Assembly: GCA_963576735.1 (NCBI GenBank)
Contig: OY755178.1
Location: 1,736,001-1,800,000 of the forward strand
Length of the DNA: 64,000 nt
Direction: 5' to 3'
From: Bedellia somnulentella
Lineage: Eukaryota; Arthropoda; Insecta; Lepidoptera; Bedelliidae
The translations under genes and the position numbers were made by a program. Of this stretch, positions 19,081-30,335 are shown piece by piece. A model generated the notes under the pieces. That model was not told the origin of the DNA, searched no databases, and saw only the letters and a program-made list of their open reading frames with translations. Position 1 is the first letter of the stretch. Each line of letters starts with the position of its first letter.

Positions 19081-19650
19081 AACATTCACGTCATCTAACC
19101 CCAAGGGGTTGGCAGAGGTACTAATACTTCTGGACATCACGTGACATTGTCACCTGGCGTTCGGGTACCCACGTTTTGCTTAGACAGTGTACTCACGAGA
19201 CTCACTCTATCGCCATTTTGTACAAATATACTGTTACATGACTAAATTAGCCATGTGGCTTTTCGCACGATTTTCACACATATGACTTTACATACATACC
19301 TACATATACTCACGGCTATAAATCCCTTAACGGGGTAGCCAGAGCTCTGGAATGATAAATTCCTCAGCCACTTTTGGAAGTTGATTGGGGAAAAGATGAT
19401 AATAATAAACGTTTTTGGTGACGGGTCTCCAACCACATCGCCCAAAAATCACTTAAAAAGCCCCTATACCCTTAGTCGCCTCTTATCACCCACGGGTAGA
19501 AATGGGGTAGTGTTATTCTAAGCCGACACTACACGACACTGCTACGACTTTAGAAAAGACAAATTGGTGTAAGCCTGACCCGGGATTTGATCTCCCTTTG
19601 TCTGCACGATAAGCGGTGTTCTATCCATTGAGCTATCACAGCCCTATACT
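19081..19650 (-). repeat. SINE-A interrupted by SINE-B
   Basis: The body stops at ACACATATGACTTTA (19278), a SINE-B follows, and the head resumes at CTACGACTTTAGAAAAGACA (19551). The shared A(T/C)GACTTTA is the duplication made by the SINE-B. Confidence 0.75.
19282..19548 (-). repeat. SINE-B (B3) nested in SINE-A
   Basis: CATACATACCTACATATACTC to GCCGACACTACACGACA. Inserted as described for the host SINE-A. Confidence 0.75.
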
Positions 19651-19699
19651 ATGCCTAAATTTATAAATAGCATTCACATTAAGCTATAAATATACAACG

Positions 19700-20880
19700 T
19701 CCAAAAGTCTTGTTAGTGCAATATCTAGGACAATCATTCAGTGAGGTATCTACTATACAAAGCCCTTGAAATACATAACACGGCCAATATAGGTAAACCT
19801 ATTGCATCACACTATTGTACACAATACATTGACGACACTATTTGTACCTATAATAAGGGTAGCGTAGCATTTCTTTTGTGATGGTATAGAACTCACTGTC
19901 AACAAGCATGTTTCCATTATATACCGATTTTGACTGCAATTTTAATTATAGTGCCGTGAAGTGCCGGCTTAAAATGGCGCTACCCTTTCCTACCTACGGG
20001 TGTCGGTTGGAAACCCATCACCAAAAAAAATTACTTTACCATCTTTTTTCTACCATTTTGTCCCCTTTCAACTTCCAAAAGTGGCTCAGGAATTTCTTTT
20101 TCTGAAGCTCTTTCTATCCCTTCTGGGGAATTATAGCCCAGAGCATATGTATGTACATAAAGCAACGTGCAAAAGATTTGTCAGTGCAATATCTAGGACA
20201 ATCATTCAGTGAGGTATCTACTACACAAAGCCCTTGAAATACATAACACGGCCAATATAGGTAAACCTATTGCATCACATTATTGTACACAATACATTGA
20301 CGACACTATTTGTACCTATAATATGGGTAGCGTAGCATTTCTTTTGTGATGGTATAGAACAGACTGTCAACAAGCATGTTTCCATTATGACACGATATTG
20401 ACTGCAATTTTAATTTTAGTGCCGTGTAGTGCCGGCTTAGAATGTCGCTACCATTTCCTACCTTCGGCTGTCGGTCGGAAACCCATCACCAAAAACATTT
20501 ACTTTACCATCTTTTTTCTACCATTCACCCTTTCAACTTCCAAAAGTGGCTCAGGAATTTCTTTTTCTGAAGCTCTTTTTACCCTTCTGGGGAATTATAG
20601 CCGTGAGTATATGTATGTACACAAAGCAACGTGCAAAAGATCTGTTAGTGCAATATCTAGGACAATCATTCAGTGAGGTATCTACTACACAAAGCGCTTG
20701 AAACATATAACCCGGCCAATGTAGGTAAACCTATTGCATCACACTATTGTACACAATACATTGACGACACTATTTGTACCTATAATAAGGGTAGCGTAGC
20801 ATTTCTTTTGTGCTGGTATAGAACTCACTGTCAACAAGCATGTTTCCATTATGACACGATATTGACTGCAATTTGACATT
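19700..20880 (+). repeat. Tandem array, period ~465 bp, about 2.5 units
   Basis: The phrase GTGCAATATCTAGGACAATC recurs at 19716, 20184 and 20648 (spacing 468 and 464). Each unit joins about 250 bp of otherwise unknown sequence (ACACGGCCAATATAGGTAAA ... GACTGCAATTTTAATT) to a 5'-diverged SINE-B (19950-20150 and 20417-20625). The third unit lacks the SINE-B. No plausible protein. Confidence 0.8.
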
Positions 20881-20904
20881 TTCATTTGTTTCTCGTGTGA
20901 AGTC

Positions 20905-20972
20905 GCCCTTCCTAGCCCCTTAGTCGTGCGTAAGAAGGGGCAGTGACATTCTAAGCCGGCACTACACGGCGA
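20905..20972 (-). repeat. SINE-B 5' fragment
   Basis: Reverse copy of the first ~65 bp (TTAGTCGTGCGTAAGAAGGG ... GCCGGCACTACACGGC). Confidence 0.55.
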
Positions 20973-21161
20973 AGCCATGAGGTTATTGAAATAAGTGGTA
21001 TAGTTGGAAACCAATCACCATCTGTCTGTCTGTTGAACTCTAAAATCGGCCGAGGGATTATTAGTTTCAATATTGGGAATTCTACTTCTTACCGCTACAA
21101 CAGGTGGGTAGGTATATAATTGGTATTTTAATTATTTTTATTCAATGCTAAGGTAGTTACA

Positions 21162-24100
21162 AGAAGAATACTTGAAACAAATAATAACACTATCGCACTC
21201 ATTCAAGAACCATGGGTACGAGATAACAGAATCTGCGGCCTCAGCAACATCGGAGGTAAGCTCATCCTTGATACAACATTATCAGACACACCAAGAACCT
21301 GTATATATGTTCCCAAACACTATAACACCACACCCTTATCTCAATTCTGCTCCAGAGATCTAACAGCAATCAACCTGAAGGTCAAAAACGAAGAAGAGGA
21401 CACCACAGACATCATACTAGCCTCAGTCTACATGCCGGGGGACAACGACAACTGCCCGCCCACAGAAATGACTGAACTGGTAAACCACACAGACATACAC
21501 AACCTTGAAATCATACTCGGCGCAGACACCAATGCCCATCACCCCATGTGGGGTTCCCCCGATTCTAACAAAAGAGGAGAGTCTCTCTCACTCTACTTAC
21601 TCACAACTAACCTTAATATACTCAACATAGGGTCAGAGCCTACCTGGGTAACTTCCCGGGGTCAAACTAGAATAGATGCCACATTTGCCACCAATCAAGC
21701 TTACACAATGACAACCGATTGGGTAGTATCAAAAGAACTAACTTGCTCTGATCACAGGTGGATACGATTCAATCTAAACTGCAACATCAAACCGCCGGAA
21801 CCTCGACGGAATCCACGGCGGACTGACACAACCAGTTTCAAAAGCCTCGTTGAAAAGGAACTCCAAAGTCACGAGCGCAAGGTAATGAAAGAAGACACTA
21901 ACCAAATAGACACAAATGTAAGTATCCTTAAAAATGCCTTAATTAACTCATACAATATCAGCTGTCCACTAAAACAGGTATCCAACGAAGTAAGGAACAA
22001 ATGGTGGAACCCCAAACTAGCCCGACAAAAAGAAGAACTAAGAAAATTCTTCAACATAGCAAAAAACTCAAGACAAAAATCAGACTGGGAAGTTTTCAGA
22101 AAAGCACAAAACCAATACAAAAAAGACACAAGAACATGCAGCAGGAAAGCATGGAAACAATTCACAGAAACAATCGAATCCAACAATGAAGCCAACAGGG
22201 TAAGAAAAATACTATCGACAAACGACAGGAATACTCTGGGCACTCTCAAAAGAAGAGACGGTACCTACACTAGGTCAGACCAGGAAACATGCACAGAACT
22301 CCTAGAAACACACTTTCCCAACTGCAACATAGCAAACGAGAACAAATGGGAAAACCCTAAAACAAACCCCACGCAAACTGACTGGACATTAGCCAACAAG
22401 ATAACTACTAAAGACCGCATTAAATGGGCCATAAACACCTTCGAACCATACAAATCCCCTGGCTTAGATGGTATAAAACCTGCCTTCATGCAATGGGCTG
22501 AGAACAGCGTCATCCCATGGCTTCAGGACATCTTTGTGGCATGTTTAGCCCACCAATATATTCCCGTACAATGGAGAGAAGTAAGAGCCACATTTATACC
22601 CAAACCGGGAAAAACAGACTACACCCAAGCCAAATCCTTCAGACCCATAAGTCTGTCATCCTTTATGCTAAAAACACTAGAACGACTATGTGACCGACAT
22701 ATTAGAGACGGTCCGCTCAAAGCCAAGCCACTTCACAAATACCAACACGCATATACCACAGGCAAATCGACAGAAACAGCACTACACGACGTAGTAGCAA
22801 AGATCGAAATAGCCATGAGCCAGAAAATGATGACACTAGCTGTGCTAATAGATATTGAAGGAGCCTTCGACAAAACCGCATTCCAAAGCATAAAAAATGC
22901 ACTAGAGAGATATAATATCGATCATACTCTCAGTGGCTGGATCGGAAATATGCTAGGACAAAGAGCCGTCCAAGTCGCCCTTAACGAAGCCACCAAAGCA
23001 AGAGTCATGAGAGGATGCCCCCAAGGAGGAGCACTATCCCCACTCTTGTGGAATATGGTAGTAGACGAACTTATACGACGACTGAACAACAAAGGATACT
23101 ATGCAATAGGATATGCAGACGACATAGCTATCCTAATCGACGGTCCAAACGAGAAAACAATATCGAATCAGATGAGCCAAGCACTGAAAATCGTAGAAAC
23201 CTGGTGCAAAGAACAACAATTAAGTGTAAACGCAAACAAAACGGATATGATCCTATTCACAAGAAAAACCAAAATAAATTTCAACGACCCGCCAACACTC
23301 TTCGGGACAACACTCAAACTATCGAACGAAGTAAAATACCTAGGAGTCATCCTAGATAGCAAACTCAACTGGAGTAAACACGTGGACAGAACGATAACTA
23401 AAGCCACCATTGCATTATGGCAATGTAAAAAAATACTAGGGAAAAACTGGGGACTTCATCCCCGTATCACACACTGGCTATACACCACAATTATAAGACC
23501 AATCATCTCTTACGGAGCACTAGTATGGTGGCCCAGAACCGTACAAAGCACCTGTCAAAAAATTCTGGAAAAGATGCAACGAGCAGCCTGCATAGCCATA
23601 ACAGGAGCCATGAAGACAACACCAACTGCAGCCCTCCAAGCAATGCTAAACCTGCTACCGTTACACTTATACATTCAACAAGAGGCAGCAATAACAGCCA
23701 TACGACTTGAAACAAGCAAAATGCTACGCAAAGACTGTAGAATAAAGCACACAACAATCAAAACAGAAGCCTACCAATATCAACCTATGATAGAAGGACC
23801 ATGCGACAAAATAAAGAAGAGATACATCTTTAGCAAACAATACGTAGTTCTACTACATGAAGAACAAAAAGACTACTCCAAATCCAATGAATTACGGATA
23901 TATACAGATGGATCGAAGACAAAAGATGGAACAGGCGCAGGAGCCTTCTCACATGACCTCAACATCAAAACATACAAAACACTAGGCCAATACAACACAG
24001 TATATCAAGCAGAATGCATCGGAATACTGCTAGCCGCCACAGCCATACTGGAAAGAAAGGTAAACACCACAAACATCAAGATACTCTCAGACAGCAAAGC

Positions 24101-24719
24101 GGTATTGCAAGCACTGAAGAGCAACACCATAAATAACGGACTAATCCTACAATGTCACCGAACATTAGAGAAAGTCACTGAAACAAACGAAGTCACACTA
24201 CAGTGGATAAAAGGACACAGCAATTTGCTAGGAAACGATGCAGCTGATGAGCTAGCTCGTAGAGGATCCGACAACATAATAGAAGGACCAGAACCAATAG
24301 TACCAATTCCCTTCAACCAATACCGCACCTGGTTGAGGCAACGCACACAAGAACAACATAACTCTCTCTGGCGTGAAATAACTGAATGCCGCCAGTCTAA
24401 AGAAGCGATGCCGGACATAGATAAAAAACTAACAAGACGACTACTTCGACTAAACAGGAGAAGCCTAAGAACGATAACAGGAATCATCACTGGTCATTGC
24501 TCATTGAATAAGCACTTTCACAACATCGGTGTAACAGATAGTCCTCTGTGCAGAGCATGCATGGAAGCCGAGGAGACAGTAAATCACGTCATGTTTGAGT
24601 GCCAGGCTTTAAACAGCCCGTACTCAAAAGATAGGACAAAAACAGGTAGTACAAAAAACTCTTTAAAAGACCTAGGACAACTTGAAAGATTTTGGACAGA
24701 GTTAGGGTGGATTGAATAA
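21162..24719 (+). CDS. LINE ORF2-type polyprotein: endonuclease (partial), reverse transcriptase, RNase H, zinc knuckle
   Basis: The frame is open from the truncation to TAA at 24717-24719; the first ATG is at 21432. Before that ATG the frame reads ...IALIQEPWVRDNRICGL, the start of an APE-type endonuclease. LGADTNAHHPMWGS (about residue 28 from the ATG) is the GDFN-like endonuclease motif. RT motifs: FRPISLSSFMLK, LIDIEGAFDK (~475), CPQGGALSPLLWN (~525), YADDIAIL (~561), KYLGVILD. RNase H acidic residues: IYTDGSK (~824), QAECIGIL, LSDSKAVLQ and the GHSNLLGNDAADELA helix. The end has CRACMEAEETVNHVMFEC. This order is that of I/LOA/R1-group LINEs; I cannot fix the clade. Codons are A/C-rich, unlike the surrounding DNA. 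Lacking its 5' end, the copy has no promoter and a partial endonuclease. Confidence 0.92.
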   Translation, partial: RRILETNNNTIALIQEPWVRDNRICGLSNIGGKLILDTTLSDTPRTCIYVPKHYNTTPLSQFCSRDLTAINLKVKNEEEDTTDIILASVYMPGDNDNCPPTEMTELVNHTDIHNLEIILGADTNAHHPMWGSPDSNKRGESLSLYLLTTNLNILNIGSEPTWVTSRGQTRIDATFATNQAYTMTTDWVVSKELTCSDHRWIRFNLNCNIKPPEPRRNPRRTDTTSFKSLVEKELQSHERKVMKEDTNQIDTNVSILKNALINSYNISCPLKQVSNEVRNKWWNPKLARQKEELRKFFNIAKNSRQKSDWEVFRKAQNQYKKDTRTCSRKAWKQFTETIESNNEANRVRKILSTNDRNTLGTLKRRDGTYTRSDQETCTELLETHFPNCNIANENKWENPKTNPTQTDWTLANKITTKDRIKWAINTFEPYKSPGLDGIKPAFMQWAENSVIPWLQDIFVACLAHQYIPVQWREVRATFIPKPGKTDYTQAKSFRPISLSSFMLKTLERLCDRHIRDGPLKAKPLHKYQHAYTTGKSTETALHDVVAKIEIAMSQKMMTLAVLIDIEGAFDKTAFQSIKNALERYNIDHTLSGWIGNMLGQRAVQVALNEATKARVMRGCPQGGALSPLLWNMVVDELIRRLNNKGYYAIGYADDIAILIDGPNEKTISNQMSQALKIVETWCKEQQLSVNANKTDMILFTRKTKINFNDPPTLFGTTLKLSNEVKYLGVILDSKLNWSKHVDRTITKATIALWQCKKILGKNWGLHPRITHWLYTTIIRPIISYGALVWWPRTVQSTCQKILEKMQRAACIAITGAMKTTPTAALQAMLNLLPLHLYIQQEAAITAIRLETSKMLRKDCRIKHTTIKTEAYQYQPMIEGPCDKIKKRYIFSKQYVVLLHEEQKDYSKSNELRIYTDGSKTKDGTGAGAFSHDLNIKTYKTLGQYNTVYQAECIGILLAATAILERKVNTTNIKILSDSKAVLQALKSNTINNGLILQCHRTLEKVTETNEVTLQWIKGHSNLLGNDAADELARRGSDNIIEGPEPIVPIPFNQYRTWLRQRTQEQHNSLWREITECRQSKEAMPDIDKKLTRRLLRLNRRSLRTITGIITGHCSLNKHFHNIGVTDSPLCRACMEAEETVNHVMFECQALNSPYSKDRTKTGSTKNSLKDLGQLERFWTELGWIE

Positions 24720-24797
24720 GACGGCCAGGGCCCACGTAAAAAAGTTCCATTAGGGAGCTATGTGCGGTAACCAAAACACTAATCTATCTATCTATCT
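21162..24797 (+). mobile_element. Non-LTR retrotransposon (LINE), 5'-truncated, recent
   Basis: Flanked by an exact 11-bp duplication AGGTAGTTACA (21151-21161 and 24798-24808), with a 3' tail of (ATCT)n. It starts inside the endonuclease domain, so about the first third of the element is missing. A 78-bp 3' UTR separates the ORF stop from the tail. The undamaged frame and exact duplication imply a young insertion. Confidence 0.9.
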
Positions 24798-24808
24798 AGG
24801 TAGTTACA

Positions 24809-25495
24809 CTTTAGGCCTATCGTCTACCAAAAAACTTACGAATGTGAAATGGTCGCAAACATTGTAGCACCAAACGGCAATAATCCTGCATAATAACAGC
24901 CTATACATGTCCTTACCGGGGGACTCAAGCCCTCCCCTGAATATGGTGGTTGGACTATGGTCCACCTCGCTGGCCTAGTGCGAAAGGTAAACATAACGAC
25001 CAATGGCTCAATATATCCTAAACAAAGTATTTTCAAAATTTTCGGGTAGTCAGGTGATTTAGGCGTTTGATATCCTGTCATACACGGTTAGACCTTACAA
25101 ATTAAAAAGAAGATCTTTGTCCTCTGAAAATACAAACCCTAGATCTCCAGATTATAAGCCAAACACTTTACAGTTAGAGCATGGAGGCATATCAAAATAT
25201 ACGGTAAGCAATATAAGTAGGAAGGTAGATCACAAAATAACTCTGGACAGTACAATGGAAACAGTTTCAACTCCACACTGTCGTGTCTCGTCGGTCAATA
25301 TAAGCTTTGAGTGTCTATGTGTGCGTGAACAGAGGGTGTGTGGAGTTGTATACTTTGTTCACAGGTGGTTTGTTCAGAGTGGAAAGTACACAGTTTTTAA
25401 TTTAATATTTGGTTTTGTTATGAGCTTTGATACTCTGGTGTTTTTGTCGCTTTGGCCTCTGACTTTCATTTCAGATTTTGTAAATTACAATTGTA
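24809..25495. other. Unassigned, partly repeat-like
   Basis: 24830-25090 has GGACTATGGTCCACCTCGCT and GGCCTAGTGCG, phrases I associate with a common lepidopteran interspersed repeat. An open frame 25117-25515 (132 codons) matches nothing I know and has no splice or promoter support. Confidence 0.35.
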
Positions 25496-25590
25496 ACCTA
25501 TCAACTTCCAAATGATGATGAGGAGTTTCCAGCTCTGATGCTCTGGCTAACCCTTTTTTGGAATTATGGCTGTGGGTATATATGTATGCA
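25496..25590 (+). repeat. SINE-B (B4) 3' fragment
   Basis: CCTATCAACTTCCAAATGATG to GGGTATATATGTATG. Confidence 0.5.
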
Positions 25591-25894
25591 CAATTGTTTA
25601 TCAAACAGTTTTGAAAATCGTTTTGGAAACTGTAGCTGTGATGTCTATTTTTTGTCATTTCTTATTATGATAGATGAAAATATTTTTACCACTTACTCGT
25701 TGAGTGAATCAGAATATCTATCGCATGTAAGTATTTTCCAATTTCATAACTCACATGCGTTCATAATTCTACAGACAGAAAATATACTCAAGACTCAAAC
25801 GTTTTGGCCATATAAAAATGGTAAATAAATGAATTTTGAATTATTTTTTTTGTGATTTTCTTTTGAATTTTGAATTTGAAAAATATGTGCGAAA

Positions 25895-25977
25895 ATACCA
25901 AGTGGTGTAGGCCCACGTCAAACCCACGCCTATCTGCATGATAGGCGGTGTTCTACCCACCGAGCTATCACGGTTGT
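25895..25977 (-). repeat. SINE-A head fragment
   Basis: CCAAGTGGTGTAGGCCCACG ... ACCGAGCTATCACGGTTG, the tRNA-like head reversed. Confidence 0.6.
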
Positions 25978-26218
25978 CGTCATATTTTTATGTTCTGTGT
26001 ATATAACTATTTTAAGCTACACAAATGTTGTCTAAAAGTTAAACCAAAGAGTAAAGGAACCTATGTAGTAGTTACGAAAGTAAGTTGGATAGGATGGTAG
26101 GTGGAATAATCAAGCTTCGTTGTTGATGAGTTTCCAACTGTATCCACCAATAAATTACTTGAGATTTACTGCCGCAAGTATGTATGATTGTATATTCTCA
26201 ACCTTTTTTTATGTCACA

Positions 26219-26473
26219 CTAGCTGACCCGATAGACTTCGTAACTGTCAAATTTGCTTATGATAAAGCTTAAGGCGTTTTTTCCGGTACTCTTAGTTCAA
26301 TCAGGCGTGAATATTTTATTGTTCAAATTTATCCGGGATAAAAAGTATCCTATGTTACAATTTGGGTCTTTATCTAGCATTCCGCCAAATTTCATTCGTA
26401 TATATTATGTTCTTGAGGAGCCTTTTTGCCTCAAACATACAAACATCTAAACTTTCACATAATATTAATAGGC
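26219..26473 (-). mobile_element. Degenerate Helitron-like repeat
   Basis: CTAGCTGACCCGATAGACTTC at the left and TTTCACATAATATTAATAGG at the right match, with decay, the reversed termini of lepidopteran non-autonomous Helitrons. The internal GGGATAAAAAGTATCCTATG is shared with the copies at 35918 and 52775. Confidence 0.45.
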
Positions 26474-27860
26474 TTTGGTTAATTCAGTAAAAAGTCATAT
26501 ATGAATATATAAAACAATAAATGTATTTACTGGTCGAATCGTTACTCTCTTTTTTTTTGTTACGTGTGTTTCATTATTATATTATATACTTAACATGAAC
26601 TATGCAATAGGGATGTCACCACCGTTAATCCCGGCTAAATAGCAGTTACATCTGTTACACATTACACACTATCCTGAAAAGTAAAATATATAAGGTAATC
26701 GATTTTTAAATGAACAATAATGTCACTAAGAACTACCTATATGTAGTTAACAAAAGATATTTTTCTTCGAGAATATAACATGAATAACAAGGAGAGCTGC
26801 CAAATCTTTTTGGCATAAAAGCGCATGAATTCACTAAATAGTAATTTTAATAAAAAGTGCTTACAAGATTAATTTGCTGAGCTCGTTATATCCAGCGCCA
26901 AATTTTCTTTCAGCTAAAGTCTTACCACCATTTATTTCAACTGTTCCGACAAACAAAAAAAGAGTTTTGGCTGAATCCTAGTGTAATTACCTTGTAGAGT
27001 CGGCTTAGAATAACGTTAAGTGATCAAGGATTAATTTATTGGATGATGGGGCTGTAGTTTCACAAAATCCGCCGTCTATGATTAAATTTTACCATACATG
27101 CTCATAATAGCTGCGGAGTAATTATAAAAATCAAGATATCTTTTCTATAATATTTAGTTAATTAGAAAAGAAATAAAGTTTTATATTTTCGTGATGTCTT
27201 ATGTCGTTGTCTCATCTTGATAAACTAATGTACAAAATACACAATTTTTTAAATACAGAAGCACTCCTTGAATGACACATCTATAATATTTAATAATTAT
27301 TATAATATTTTTTAATTATCTTAGCAAGCGTTCTGTCACCTCACCGAAAACCAAACTGCTACCGACAAGTGACAACGGCAAGTGCGTCACGAGCAGTTAA
27401 GTCCTCCTGCTTACCTCATGAACCTCTTTAATTCAGTCGATGGAATTTTTTTTTATTGATTTTGTGCAAATATAACTATAAATGAGTCGCAAGAACACCT
27501 AGATATAAAAAAATATTTACTGAACAAAGTACAGAGCATAAAAAAAACTGATTTTTTATCTTCACAAAAGGAGTAAACCTAACCAAACGCAAAAATAATT
27601 GCAATTACGACTTATTATGCCTCAGTAAGAGGCGACAAAGGGCTAAGGGAGTTGTATTTCTTCATCCGCGCACGGCATAAATTAAAACAAAGTCTAAGGA
27701 TTTGTTAACTTCTAGGCTCAGAATACATCTTTATGGTATGATAACTGTTATTTCAAATATAAAAAAACGCGTTTTACCAAATACAGCTATTTATTCTGAA
27801 TGCCGAATTCAAAAATGGTTAAAATATTATTCCACCTACTATTCTTAAAACTAACAGAAA
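26474..27860. other. AT-rich spacer, weak SINE-B traces
   Basis: Faint SINE-B-like phrases at 26992-27130 (GTAGAGTCGGCTTAGAATAA) and 27610-27650 (GTAAGAGGCGACAAAGGG). No coding or RNA gene recognised. Confidence 0.35.
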
Positions 27861-27861
27861 C

Positions 27862-28430
27862 CGTGATAGCTTAGTGGTGAGAACACCGTTTATCTTGCAG
27901 ACGATGAAGGCTCAAATTCCGGATCAAGCCTACACCAATTTGTCTTTTCTAAAGACATATGTGTGGTGAATTTATCGTGGTTGTTAACGGTGAAGGAAAA
28001 CATACATACATATACTCACGCCATTAGTTCCCATTGGGGTAGGCAGAGACTATTGATCGCCACTTCGCACGATCCCGACAAACCTCTCTAGCTTCGTTTA
28101 CATCCATCAATCTTTTCATACATGCTCTTTTATTCTTCATACTTCGGACGCCAGCCTTTTTGAGCACACTCTCAATTTGGTCCAAGTATGTTCTCCGTGG
28201 TCGTCCTCTACTAACATTACCATCCACACTAGCTCTATAGATCCCTTTTACCAATTTCCTATCATCCATCCTCTCTGAAGGAAAACATCGTGAGGAAACC
28301 CACATGACTATATTGTACTAAGTCATGTGACAGTATACTATCCAAGCAAAACTCTGAACACCATGTGACTTTTCCTCGTGATGTTCAGAATTATTAGTAT
28401 CTCTGCCAACTCCTTCGGAGTGATCGTTTG
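27862..28430 (+). repeat. SINE-A split by LINE-C
   Basis: Head ACCGTGATAGCTTAGTGG with B box AAATTCCGGATC. The body breaks at GGTGAAGGAAAACAT and resumes after the insert with GAAGGAAAACATCGTGAGG, running to TCGTTTGAG. Confidence 0.75.
28004..28276 (-). mobile_element. LINE-C 3' end nested in SINE-A, with 12-bp TSD
   Basis: GAAGGAAAACAT at 27992-28003 and 28277-28288. The minus strand is open for about 85 codons: ERMDDRKLVKGIYRASVDGN, VSRGRPRRTYLDQIESVLKK, ... MKRLMDVNEAREVCRDRAKW, RSIVSAYPNGN then stop. GRPR...W/YLDQ, R-RACM-RLM and KW-S-V-SAYP are hallmarks of the C-terminal end of insect non-LTR reverse-transcriptase ORFs. This is the best-preserved LINE-C piece. Confidence 0.8.
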
Positions 28431-28699
28431 AGTTTCACCAGGTATGAACATTAAGAGGACAACGTATTTCACAAAAAAAATATCTTCTAGTGTGTCTCAG
28501 TATTTGCTTCTTGATAGTTTATTTTCCTAGCGAAAACACTAACTTTGATGTTTCATACCTTAAGTACCTTAATACCTTAGAGAACCTTACGTGTTCAATA
28601 CCGTTGATGATCATTAGATCTAATAAAGTTTAAAATCGTTTTTAATATGAAATAGGAAACTGAGTAATAAAAGTTAAAATAAAAATCTTATGTGGATGG

Positions 28700-28975
28700 T
28701 CATGTTTATAGTTCACGATCACGAAGGGCACATTTGGAGCGAATAGAGAATGTGCTCAAAAAGGCAGGCATCGGGAGTTAAAACATTAAGAGGGCATGTA
28801 AGATATGTGATAAGAAAATTAATGGAAAATAATGGCGTGAATATATGTATGTTAGAAATGTTTGCTAATGTAAATGCAGCTCGAGAGTATTTCCAGCATC
28901 GTACAAAGTGGCGATCGATAGTCTCTGCCTACCTCAGTAGGAACTAATGGGGTCAGATATATGTATGTATGTAAT
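28700..28975 (+). mobile_element. LINE-C 3' end, rearranged
   Basis: GAGAATGTGCTCAAAAAGGC and AAAGTGGCGATCGATAGTCT with a tail GGAACTAATGGGGTCAG. The middle carries a stray second tail-like piece (GGAAAATAATGGCGTGAATA). Confidence 0.55.
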
Positions 28976-30335
28976 ATTATAATATAAACAGTGACATAAG
29001 AATTGAAACTCATTTGATCTATGCATGGAACACATCTATCTAAACAGCTGTTCTTCATAATTTAAGTTTAATCATTGCATACGTAATATTCGTTGTATTT
29101 ATGGTTATATCTTCTAAAAGGTGTTTATAAAACTACGGACTAAACATTTTGCCGATTTTTTAAAAGTGTGGAGAATATTAAGAGTTACCTATAAGAAGTG
29201 TTTGCTGTTCGGATATAATAATAGCATTTTTTCGACGTCTACACATTCACACACATACTTATTCAGAGACTCAGTGATTCTAATTGCAATTTGTAATTTA
29301 GTATACTTTTGAGACGAATGAATTTCATATTGTATTGAAAGACGAGCCATTGTGCCGAGTATGATTAAAATTAAATTGATATTAGAGTATGAAAATATGT
29401 GATTCATTACTACCGTTCGATAAGTATTCTATTCAATTTGAATAGAAACTAGGTCTTGCATTGTATATAATTAAAAAGGTATGCAAGTTATGTTACATTC
29501 TTAGTCAATTAGAGCGTAGTCCACCAACGATGGAGTTTGTATTACACTGCAAGCATTGTAAACGATCAGACGGGCGCATCGTTGGCTGAACAACATAAAT
29601 ACCCACGCCTGGTACGATGAAATAAAATAAGAAAAAAATCTGTCATTTTTTGTTCTTAATTTCAATTTGCCGCGCTGAGAAAATTCTCCATCATTGTTTC
29701 ACGATTTCAATATATTAGTGAATTGTTAGTGTTAGTGTATGAGTGATAGAAGTGAATAGTGTATAGCTATGTGTGCGGGTTGACAACAGAAGATTATGCT
29801 GCCGGATAATTAAATTAGACGTAATGAAATTAGTTATGCGGCTGGCCTTACTCGGGAACGGAATCTAGATGGATTGTCGTGTGAAACACCAATTTGCATT
29901 TATTATTGAACTAAAGTTTTAAAGTAATAACTCAGTGTGTTTTTAAAGTTTAAACATTTGTGAGATATCCACCTACCTGTTAGTTTTTATCTTTATCATA
30001 GACTTATGTCACTTTACATTTATAGCATCATAGATACAATATCGATATGATTTCAATAATCCAAAGCAGATTATTACATGAAATGTGGAACATGATAAAA
30101 ATTGGGAATTCGATCTTATTGCGTTGGGTTTAAGACTATTTTAAAATAAATTGTTCTATCGGAATCATATTGAGGTCGCACCAAAGAGTTCTTTTTAGTG
30201 TACTTCGACATATTTTCTTCAGTGAATAAATCAAATAAATAATTTGAGATATTTTCTGTGTTAGCCGAGCATGGTTTGTTGTATAACTCATAAATTATTC
30301 GTTTGATATCGATCCAGTAATAATTTTGGTTGCAG
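28976..30335. other. Mostly unique AT-rich sequence
   Basis: No repeat family recognised. Lies upstream of a candidate 5' exon (30336-30392), so it may hold the G-gamma promoter. I see no TATA box or initiator that I would defend. Confidence 0.3.

Noticed and set aside
21869..24490. Minus-strand frames up to 126 codons
   Set aside because: Shadows of the LINE frame on the opposite strand.
25117..25515. 132-codon open frame on the + strand
   Set aside because: No recognisable domain, no splice or promoter support, composition like surrounding DNA. Probably chance.
29121..29407. Overlapping 63- and 72-codon frames
   Set aside because: AT-rich, opposite strands, no family resemblance or splice context.
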